Assembly: GCA_900546795.1 (NCBI GenBank)
Contig: UREG01000043.1
Location: 1 to 13,120 of the forward strand
DNA from: an uncultured Veillonellaceae bacterium
GTDB taxonomy: Bacteria; Bacillota; Negativicutes; Veillonellales; Megasphaeraceae
Length of the DNA: 13,120 nt
Direction: 5' to 3'
In this document: positions 1 through 5,483 of the stretch, piece after piece
Layout: the number at the start of each line of letters is the position of its first letter
Numbering within the stretch: the first letter of the stretch is position 1
Notes under the pieces: generated by a model
Told to the model about the DNA's origin: nothing
The model's input: only the letters and a program-made list of their open reading frames with translations
Databases searched by the model: none
Program-made: the position numbers and the translations under genes

Positions 1-384
1 GCGGCGAAGTTTTCTGGCCACATCTTCAATGGTCGGCGTATTGCCGGCATGGCCGTTGATAAAGAAGATTTTGGTAACGCCGTGCTCCGTCAGGCTTTCT
101 ACTACGTCGGTAATGACCGCTTCTACCGTAGACGGACGAAGGGAGATCGTACCGGGGAAACACCGGAAATATTCGCTGCAGCCAAAGGGAATTACCGGAA
201 TATAGTACGCGCCGGACTTTTCCGCTACCCGTTTGGCGATCGCTTCCGCTGCCAGATAGTCGCCGGTCAGCGACTGGATACCCTGCTGTTCCGTAGAGCC
301 CATAGGGATTAAAACGACCGGATCGCTGGCAAATACTTCTTCGATTTCTTTCCATGTCATGTGATATAATGCATGTTTACTCAT
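1..384 (-). CDS. Creatininase-family amidohydrolase, N-terminal 128 residues (3' end outside window)
   Basis: Reading leftward from the ATG at 384-382 gives 128 open codons to the window edge. AGGAGA (complement of 393-398) sits at good spacing, which fixes the start. The family comprises cytoplasmic binuclear-metal enzymes that open cyclic amides or cleave related amides (creatininase, MftE and others). Seen here: an N-terminal segment PMGSTEQQG (residues 27-35), an acidic residue at D42, and INGHAGN (109-115) matching the family NGHGGN metal motif with H112. Classical members have EQHG followed by an HLPLxxD stretch. Here the motif His is Gln (Q34), the second His is Gln (Q37), and the E-to-D spacing is one residue shorter. 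These changes look like a coherent sub-family rather than decay, because the frame is intact and the rest is well conserved. It is divergent from the GntR gene at 569 and probably belongs to the same pathway as the M20 and RraA genes. The family call is firm; the substrate is unknown. Confidence 0.85.
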   Translation of the reverse strand, partial: MSKHALYHMTWKEIEEVFASDPVVLIPMGSTEQQGIQSLTGDYLAAEAIAKRVAEKSGAYYIPVIPFGCSEYFRCFPGTISLRPSTVEAVITDVVESLTEHGVTKIFFINGHAGNTPTIEDVARKLRR

Positions 385-413
385 AATAAATCTCTCCTTT
401 GCACCTGAGTCAA

Positions 414-425
414 ATATTATAATAT
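414..425 (-). promoter_or_regulatory. Probable -10 region of the creatininase gene, inside a perfect 12-bp palindrome
   Basis: On the minus strand a consensus TATAAT (416-421) lies 32 bases before the creatininase ATG. It is embedded in the perfect palindrome ATATTATAATAT (414-425). No good -35 hexamer sits at 17 bases; TTGCGT (442-447) is at spacing 20 from TATAAT, or 15 from an alternative TATATT (421-426). The symmetry could be an operator or simply an AT-rich promoter core. Confidence 0.45.
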
Positions 426-497
426 AGTAAACGAATAGCAGACGCAAGAAAAGAAATCTCGATATGCTGAATTGAAATGAGAAAAGAAAAAAACAGG

Positions 498-523
498 TGT
501 ATTATGACAAAATATGATATGAT
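498..523 (+). promoter_or_regulatory. Putative promoter and GntR-type operator upstream of the first regulator
   Basis: An extended -10 element, TGA-TATGAT (515-523), precedes the first GntR gene, but no convincing -35 lies upstream. Where the -35 would be expected sits TGTATTATGACA (498-509). This is an imperfect inverted repeat of form TGT-N2-TA-N2-ACA, which resembles the GT..TA..AC pattern of GntR/HutC operators. Its position suggests autoregulation by the adjacent regulator(s). This is inference from sequence pattern only. Confidence 0.4.
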
Positions 524-535
524 AAGAAAGGCAAT

Positions 536-553
536 ATGCCGGAAGCACGGCAT
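536..553 (+). other. Small hairpin just before the ribosome site of the first GntR gene
   Basis: ATGCCG (536-541) and CGGCAT (548-553) form a 6-bp stem with loop GAAGCA. It is followed directly by TTT and then by the AGGAGG ribosome site (557-562). It is too weak to be a convincing terminator, but it sits where it could affect translation of the regulator. It may have no function. Confidence 0.3.
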
Positions 554-568
554 TTTAGGAGGAAGACT

Positions 569-1291
569 ATGAGACAGACGCTGAGTCTGAAAGTATATCA
601 GGATATATATGATAAGATACGCAGCCATTTTTACCGGCCCGGCGATCAGCTGCCGACCGAGAGTGAATTGGCGGAAAAGTACGGTGTGAGCCTGGCTCCG
701 GTACGGCAGGCGCTGGGAAAACTGGAATCGGAGCATCTGATTTTGCGCATGCCCGGGAAAGGAACCTTTGTCGCGCCGGTGCTTCCGCCGGAGAGCATGG
801 TAAATATGAGCGGGTTCAGCGCGTACTTTATCAATAAAAAAGTGGACGACGAGAGTGTGCAGTGCATGATGATCGACAGCGGCAGGAAAAAAATGACGCC
901 TGAACAGGCGGCCGTATTTAAGACGGATACAAAGCGGGAATTCACCTTTTTGTCCCGCGTACGGTATGTAGATGGAAAGCCGCTCTTTTTCCTCAATCAT
1001 TATGTGGAAAAGATCGATCCGGAAACGGTGCAGGCAGAAGGGGAAATCAAATCGCTGCGGGCGTTTTTGGCTAAACATGGAATGCATTCGGCATATGTGC
1101 AGGAACGGGTCAAAGCGGTAGCCGCCGACGAGGCGCTGGGAAAACTGTTTTCCGTGCCGGCAGGCTTTCCGCTGCTGAAGATCATTCGCCGGGAATTTAA
1201 TGAGGCGTATGAACCGATCGTGTATGGAGAATATTATGTGAACTCCGACGTATGGGATTACCGGGTGCAGTATAACGCAAAAGAATTTTAA
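569..1291 (+). CDS. GntR-family regulator, HutC type with UTRA domain (first of a tandem pair)
   Basis: A 240-residue protein. The start at 569 is chosen over an upstream in-frame ATG at 536 because AGGAGG (557-562) is spaced for 569 and the GntR domain begins immediately after it. Residues about 6-70 form the winged helix-turn-helix: LPTESELAEKYGVS, then PVRQAL and the wing GKGTFV (64-68 region). Residues about 90-235 fit the UTRA effector-binding domain, with typical FLSRVRY, the PLFFLNHYV-like strand and a C-terminal YGEYYVNSDVWDYR segment. UTRA regulators are usually repressors released by a small-molecule ligand taken from the pathway they control. It lies divergent from the creatininase gene and 65 bases before a paralogous regulator with no terminator between them, so the two are probably co-transcribed. 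The likely targets are the neighbouring amidohydrolase and transporter genes. The family is firm; the ligand is unknown. Confidence 0.9.
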   Translation: MRQTLSLKVYQDIYDKIRSHFYRPGDQLPTESELAEKYGVSLAPVRQALGKLESEHLILRMPGKGTFVAPVLPPESMVNMSGFSAYFINKKVDDESVQCMMIDSGRKKMTPEQAAVFKTDTKREFTFLSRVRYVDGKPLFFLNHYVEKIDPETVQAEGEIKSLRAFLAKHGMHSAYVQERVKAVAADEALGKLFSVPAGFPLLKIIRREFNEAYEPIVYGEYYVNSDVWDYRVQYNAKEF

Positions 1292-1356
1292 GCCGGATGA
1301 CCACATTGCTGCGTTTAAAGAGGCGGATAAAAAATAAAAAGAGATAGGGAAATGAC

Positions 1357-2058
1357 ATGTTGCTGCATGAAAAGATATATCAGGATATTTTAAATAAGAT
1401 CAATTCACATCAGTATGAAGAAGGGGCGCTGCTTCCGTCGGAAGGTGAGCTGTGCGCGATGTACCAGGCCAGCCGCTCTCCTGTCCGGCAGGCGATGGCC
1501 CGGCTCGACAATGAAGGGCTGATCGTCCGCAAAGCGGGCAAAGGGACGTTTGTTGCCGGAAGAAAAATCTGGCCCCATGCGCAGATGGGCGGCATGAAAG
1601 AAGAATTGGCGAAAAAAGGCCCTTTTCTGCACTGCGAAACGAAAGTGGTCGCCTCCTGCCTTGCCGATGAAAAGACGGAGCAGGAATGCGGCATAGCCGC
1701 CGGCACCGCATATGTGCAGGTGGATCGTATTCGGTATTATGACGAAGAACCGATTCATTTTCTGCGCCATTACGTCATCGGCGTGCCGGAAGAAGCGATC
1801 AAAAAGGAGAAAAACTTTTCTTCCCTGCTGGCCATCTATGATGCGCTGGGCATTCCTCTTGCCAGGACAGAAGACGTGATCGAAGCGGTAGGCGCCGACT
1901 CGGAAATCGCCGCCAATCTGCATATCCCCGTAGGATATCCGGTGCTGCTGATTAAGCGGTACACGTATAAACGGCCGGGCACGCTGCTGGAAATGGTGCA
2001 TTTTTATATTAAGACAAACGACTGGAAATATCGGGTCACTTATGAAAATCAAATATAG
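1357..2058 (+). CDS. GntR-family regulator, HutC type with UTRA domain (second of a tandem pair)
   Basis: A 233-residue paralogue of the preceding regulator, alignable throughout. The N-terminal winged helix-turn-helix (about residues 3-67) carries LPSEGELCAMYQ, SRSPVRQAM and GKGTFVAG. The UTRA part includes YVQVDRIRYYDEEPIHFLRHYV-like strands and ends with FYIKTNDWKYRVTY. The recognition-helix residues differ from the first copy (SRSPVRQ against SLAPVRQ), so the two may read different sites or respond to different ligands. The ribosome site is weak (GATAGGGA, 1343-1350), consistent with lower or coupled expression from the upstream gene. A strong hairpin terminator follows 10 bases after the stop, which separates this pair from the transport operon. 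It is probably a ligand-responsive repressor of the locus. Confidence 0.9.
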   Translation: MLLHEKIYQDILNKINSHQYEEGALLPSEGELCAMYQASRSPVRQAMARLDNEGLIVRKAGKGTFVAGRKIWPHAQMGGMKEELAKKGPFLHCETKVVASCLADEKTEQECGIAAGTAYVQVDRIRYYDEEPIHFLRHYVIGVPEEAIKKEKNFSSLLAIYDALGIPLARTEDVIEAVGADSEIAANLHIPVGYPVLLIKRYTYKRPGTLLEMVHFYIKTNDWKYRVTYENQI

Positions 2059-2067
2059 AAAAGCGAT

Positions 2068-2102
2068 AGCATGACAAATTTGTATCGTTGTCATGCTTTT
2101 TT
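2068..2102 (+). terminator. Rho-independent terminator after the GntR pair
   Basis: AGCATGACAA (2068-2077) pairs perfectly with TTGTCATGCT (2088-2097) across a 10-base loop, and a run of T ends at 2102. It closes the regulator transcript 10 bases after the stop. The arms contain ATGACAA, which also occurs at 504-510 in the first regulator's promoter, so a second role as operator is possible. Confidence 0.8.
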
Positions 2103-2105
2103 GTA

Positions 2106-2149
2106 TTGATAAAAGAGAAAAAAGAATATATCATAATGTTATTACATTA
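2106..2149 (+). promoter_or_regulatory. Promoter and candidate operator of the transporter operon
   Basis: TTGATA (2106-2111) and TATCAT (2129-2134) are separated by exactly 17 bases, a good vegetative promoter. Overlapping the -10 end and the expected start site is the inverted repeat TAATGT-TATT-ACATTA (2134-2149), with perfect 6-bp arms. Its core GTTATTAC resembles the 8-bp symmetric sites of HutC-type regulators, and the position is classical for a repressor. The likely binder is one of the two GntR proteins just upstream. Confidence 0.6.
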
Positions 2150-2177
2150 CGATGTTGAGTCGAAAGGAGATGGGGTT

Positions 2178-3428
2178 ATGACTTGGCAAATGTGGGTGAC
2201 AATTGGTCTTTTTGTTTGGGTATTTGTTGCGCTGATATGGAAGATCGCCGATCCGATCATCGTGGGGATATCGATTCCTACGGTGCTGGCGCTTACCGGC
2301 ATCGTCAATGCAGGAAAGGCATTTTCTGATTTTTCCAACACAACCGTTATGTTTTTTATGAGTATCTTTGTTTTGGGTAAAGCTATTATGAAAACGGGGC
2401 TGGCGGATTATATCGGAAGCACGATCATCAATCTGATCGGCAAGACGGAACGGCGGCTGACAATCAGTACAGCAGCGGTTGCGGCCGGCATGTCCGCGTT
2501 TTTAAATGATACGGGGACGACGGGCTGCCTGATGCCGATCATCGGTGCGATGGCGCAGAAAGCCAATATGAATTTGTCGAAAGTGTATATGACCTTGGCG
2601 TTCTTTGCGTCGATGGGCGGCACGATCACCCTGGTAGGGACGACGCCGCATATCGTGGCCAGCGGTCTTTTGGAATCTGCCGGATATGCAGGATACGGAT
2701 TCTTTGAATTTACGAAAGTAGGGCTGCCGATTACCTTGGTAGGCGGCATATACATGTATTTCTGGGGAAGCCGCAGACTGCCGGATATTCCGTCGGATTT
2801 CAGCAATGCGCCGCAGCTGGCCAACAGAGATGTGCGGGGCATGATCATTACCTTTGTCGTATTTTGCCTGCTGGTAATTTCTTTGGCAACGAAGCTGATG
2901 CCCTTCCATTTGGCAGCTATTTTGGGAAGCATCATCGTAGTCGTAACGAAATGCATTACCGTGGATGAAGCGATTTCTTCCTTCAGCATGCCGACGCTGT
3001 TTTTGGTAGCCGGGATTTTCCCGCTGAGCAGCGCGATGGCCTCTACGGGCGTAGCAAAATTGTTCGTTGATTTTACGTCTTCTTTTGCCGCTGGGGTGCA
3101 TCCGCTCGCAGCGATTCTGATCATCTCCGGCATTACGACGCTGATGACGCAGTTCATGATGGGAACGTCGCTGTCGGCGATCATGCTGCCGCTGGGCATT
3201 TTGTATGCCAATTCGCTGGGCCTGGACCCGCGGGGCGTTGTCATGGCGATTGCCGTCGCGTCTTCGCTGGCGTTCTGCACGCCTTTTGGCACGGGGCCGA
3301 ACCTGCTGATTTGGAAACCGGCCGGATACAGCATATCCGACTATTTCCGCATCGGTCTGCCGGTTGTTTTAATGAGCTGGCTGATGACCGGAACGATTGT
3401 ATGGTACACGTATGAAGTATTAAAATAA
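2178..3428 (+). CDS. SLC13/DASS-type anion permease
   Basis: A 416-residue integral membrane protein with about 10-12 hydrophobic segments. The ATG at 2178 is chosen over an earlier in-frame start because AAGGAGAT (2164-2170) precedes it and the upstream codons encode a charged, non-membrane stretch overlapping the promoter. It matches the divalent-anion:sodium symporter/ArsB-like (ion transporter) superfamily: FLNDTGTTGCLMP (109-120) resembles the first substrate and sodium hairpin motif, GGTITLVGTTPHIV (147-160) the following conserved loop, and MTQFMMGTSLSAIMLP plus CTPFGTGPNLLIW (323-379) the equivalent second-half elements. Characterised relatives import di- and tricarboxylates, sulfate and related anions with sodium. 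It heads a tight operon with the RraA and M20 genes, suggesting import of the compound they process. The substrate is inferred to be an organic anion but is not known. Confidence 0.85.
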   Translation: MTWQMWVTIGLFVWVFVALIWKIADPIIVGISIPTVLALTGIVNAGKAFSDFSNTTVMFFMSIFVLGKAIMKTGLADYIGSTIINLIGKTERRLTISTAAVAAGMSAFLNDTGTTGCLMPIIGAMAQKANMNLSKVYMTLAFFASMGGTITLVGTTPHIVASGLLESAGYAGYGFFEFTKVGLPITLVGGIYMYFWGSRRLPDIPSDFSNAPQLANRDVRGMIITFVVFCLLVISLATKLMPFHLAAILGSIIVVVTKCITVDEAISSFSMPTLFLVAGIFPLSSAMASTGVAKLFVDFTSSFAAGVHPLAAILIISGITTLMTQFMMGTSLSAIMLPLGILYANSLGLDPRGVVMAIAVASSLAFCTPFGTGPNLLIWKPAGYSISDYFRIGLPVVLMSWLMTGTIVWYTYEVLK

Positions 3429-3440
3429 GGAGTGAGAAGT

Positions 3441-4091
3441 ATGTTTATTTGCAAAGAACGGGTACAGGGAGTATCAGAAGAACTGCTGGAATTATATAAG
3501 GACGTTTGCCCATCTACGATCGGGCATATGACGGACTTTGGCTTTTTAAAAGGACTGAAGCCTTTGCTGCAGGATTTCCATTTTGTGGGCAATGCTGTTA
3601 CGGTGCAGATCCCTCATATGGATTCGGTAGCGGTGCATAAAGCGGTGGATATCGCGCAGGAAGGCGATGTTATCCTTATCGATACTTCCGGAGATCAGGA
3701 TCGGGCGCCGGTAGGAGAGATCGTCGCTTATGCGTATAAACATAAAAAAGTTGCGGCAATCATTGTTGACGGCTGTATTACCGACGTGCGGGCAATTCGC
3801 AAAATGGGGCTTCCCGTATTTTCCCGCGGCGTCAGCCCGCTGACAACGCGCAGCCTGGGCATTGAAGGCGGCATCAATGTGCCGATTTCCGTCTGCGGCG
3901 TGACCGTTCACCCGGGCGATCTGGTCGTAGGCGACGACGACGGCGTGTTTGTCATTGCGCCGGAACTGGCCAAAGAATACGGCGAACGAGCTGTAGCAAA
4001 ACAAAATGGGGAGCCGGCGCTGAAAGCAAAGATCGATCAGGGCATGAGTCTTCCGCAGATTAATGGAAACGCAAAATACTTTGAGAAATAA
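3441..4091 (+). CDS. RraA-family protein (aldolase/decarboxylase-like fold) with altered Arg site
   Basis: A 216-residue protein 12 bases after the permease. The ATG at 3441 has AAGGAG (3426-3431) at normal spacing, while a GTG at 3432 would abut the ribosome site. It belongs to the RraA / 4-hydroxy-4-methyl-2-oxoglutarate aldolase family (formerly mislabelled menaquinone methyltransferase). Seen: GE at 92-93, VDGCITDVRAIRKMGLPVFSRG (109-130), and VCGVTVHPGD followed by GDDDGV (151-169). These are the family's metal-site and C-terminal motifs. Family aldolases have an Arg-Asp pair in DGxxRD. Here the Asp (D115) remains but the Arg is Thr (T114), so classical HMG aldolase activity is doubtful. 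In this operon it may act on the carboxylic product released by the amidohydrolases, or be a divergent lyase. The fold assignment is firm; the reaction is not. Confidence 0.85.
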   Translation: MFICKERVQGVSEELLELYKDVCPSTIGHMTDFGFLKGLKPLLQDFHFVGNAVTVQIPHMDSVAVHKAVDIAQEGDVILIDTSGDQDRAPVGEIVAYAYKHKKVAAIIVDGCITDVRAIRKMGLPVFSRGVSPLTTRSLGIEGGINVPISVCGVTVHPGDLVVGDDDGVFVIAPELAKEYGERAVAKQNGEPALKAKIDQGMSLPQINGNAKYFEK

Positions 4092-4112
4092 GCAGTACAG
4101 GAGGTTGTCATT

Positions 4113-5306
4113 ATGGCAGGCATACAGGAGCGAATGAAAGAATTGGAACCGCAGTATTTAGAACTGCGGCGGCAGATCCACCGGCATCCGGAAACGGGAT
4201 TTGAAGAATATGAAACGACGGCGCTCATTAAAAAAGAATTGGAATCCTATGGAATTGAAACGGCTGCAAACGGGGAATATACTGGTCTGGTAGGGGTGCT
4301 CAAAGGCGCGAAACCCGGCAGGACAATCGCTCTTCGCGCGGATATTGACGCACTTCCGATTCAGGAAGATACGGGCCTTGACTTTGCTTCGGAAATCGCC
4401 GGCCGGTGCCATGCCTGCGGTCATGATATCCATACGACGACGCTGCTGGCGGCTGCCCGACTGCTGAGCGAGCGGAAAGACGCGCTGTGCGGAACGGTTA
4501 AATTCATTTTCCAGCCGGCGGAAGAAAAGCTCAATGGCTCCAAGAGCATTATAGACAATGGATTTTTAGACGATGTGGACGCTATCTTTGGCGCGCATAC
4601 CTGGCCGGACGTGCCGGGCGGCTCGATTGGAATTAAAAAAGGTGCGATGATGGCGGGTTCCGACGGCATCAAGATCACGATCCGGGCAAAAGGCGGCCAC
4701 GCGGCGCATCCGCACAAAACGCCGGACCCGATCGCAGCGGCGGCATATATGATCACGCAGATCCAGACCATCGTATCCCGGGAATTAAATCCGCTGGATT
4801 CGGCGGTAATTACTATTGGCAAAATGACTGCCGGCACAGCAGGCAATATCATTCCGTCTGAAGTAGTGCTGGAAGGAACCATGCGGTATTTATTGCCGGA
4901 AACCCGGCGTCAGGTACAGGAAAGCATTGCGCGGATCGTTAACGGCACCGCACTTTCCATGCGGGTGGAAGCGGAAGCGGAATTTATTGCCGGCGGCGGC
5001 CCGGTTATCGGCGAAGATGAACTGGTCGACATCGTAGAGCGGTCGGCTTCCGGACTGCTGGGTGCGGACAAAGTAAGCGTACTGCCTTCGGCATCGATGG
5101 GATCAGAGGACTTTGCGCTGTATTTAGAGAAAAAACCGGGCGCGTTTTTCCGCTTAGGTACTGGCGATGAACGGGCGGAAACGCATCTGCCGCTTCACAA
5201 TAACCGGCTGCTGTTCAGTGAAAAAGCAATTGCTGCCGGAGCGGTTACGTTCTGCGGTATTGTATTCCACTTTACCGGGTCGGATATGGAAGCGCTGAAA
5301 GCGTAA
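4113..5306 (+). CDS. M20-family amidohydrolase (N-acyl amino acid / hippurate hydrolase-like)
   Basis: A 397-residue cytoplasmic metal-dependent amidase with no signal peptide, started by AGGAGGT (4099-4105) 21 bases after the RraA gene. The length and motifs are typical of the M20D group (IAA-amino acid hydrolase, hippurate hydrolase, N-acetyl-diaminopimelate deacetylase): RRQIHRHPETGFEE (19-32), RADIDALPIQE (75-85), HACGHDIHTT (100-109), QPAEE (134-138), GAHTWP (160-165) and THLPLHNNRLLF (357-368). Expected metal ligands are visible as C102, H104, E138, H162 and H362, with E137 as likely general base, so the enzyme should be active. It hydrolyses an amide to free a carboxylate and an amine. 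It is the last gene of the operon and is followed by a strong terminator. Context suggests it acts on the imported compound or on the creatininase product; the true substrate is unknown. Confidence 0.92.
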   Translation: MAGIQERMKELEPQYLELRRQIHRHPETGFEEYETTALIKKELESYGIETAANGEYTGLVGVLKGAKPGRTIALRADIDALPIQEDTGLDFASEIAGRCHACGHDIHTTTLLAAARLLSERKDALCGTVKFIFQPAEEKLNGSKSIIDNGFLDDVDAIFGAHTWPDVPGGSIGIKKGAMMAGSDGIKITIRAKGGHAAHPHKTPDPIAAAAYMITQIQTIVSRELNPLDSAVITIGKMTAGTAGNIIPSEVVLEGTMRYLLPETRRQVQESIARIVNGTALSMRVEAEAEFIAGGGPVIGEDELVDIVERSASGLLGADKVSVLPSASMGSEDFALYLEKKPGAFFRLGTGDERAETHLPLHNNRLLFSEKAIAAGAVTFCGIVFHFTGSDMEALKA

Positions 5307-5331
5307 GGCTGAAAATTATAATAAGGTATAT

Positions 5332-5370
5332 AATAAGGGAAACGAAGAAATTTTCGTTTCCCTTATTTTT
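5332..5370 (+). terminator. Strong terminator of the permease-RraA-M20 operon
   Basis: AATAAGGGAAACGAA (5332-5346) pairs perfectly over 15 bp with TTCGTTTCCCTTATT (5353-5367), with a 6-base loop and a T-rich tail. The A-rich left side means it might also work on the opposite strand, but no gene there needs it. Confidence 0.92.
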
Positions 5371-5384
5371 ATGAAAAAGAAAAA

Positions 5385-5402
5385 ATTATACAGGATTATA
5401 CA
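5385..5402 (+). repeat. Two direct copies of ATTATACA at 10-base period
   Basis: ATTATACA occurs at 5385-5392 and again at 5395-5402, exactly one helical turn apart. The pair lies just upstream of the autotransporter -35 element. Placement on one face of the DNA is typical of an activator or repressor site, but the region is AT-rich and chance is possible. Confidence 0.35.
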
Positions 5403-5411
5403 AGTCATTAT

Positions 5412-5441
5412 TTGTAAGGTTGGGGAAAAATATGCTATTAT
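5412..5441 (+). promoter_or_regulatory. Promoter of the autotransporter gene
   Basis: TTGTAA (5412-5417) lies 18 bases from TATTAT (5436-5441), which also carries the extended -10 TG at 5433-5434. The leader to the ATG is about 35 bases. The gene has a terminator on either side, so it should be a single-gene transcript. Confidence 0.6.
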
Positions 5442-5483
5442 CAAATGTAGAAGAACCAGTATAGAGCAAAGGCAGGGATTATC

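Noticed and set aside
26..355. A 109-codon minus-strand open frame at the left edge
   Set aside because: Its translation is Arg/Ser-rich and matches nothing. The minus-strand frame starting at 384 gives clear creatininase motifs and runs off the edge, so this is a shadow.
410..1306. A 298-codon minus-strand open frame opposite the first GntR gene
   Set aside because: Composition is low-complexity His/Phe/Arg and it has no ribosome site, while the plus strand encodes an unmistakable GntR-UTRA protein.
2408..3334. A 308-codon minus-strand open frame opposite the permease
   Set aside because: It is the antisense of a membrane protein with strongly biased codons; the plus strand has family motifs and a ribosome site.
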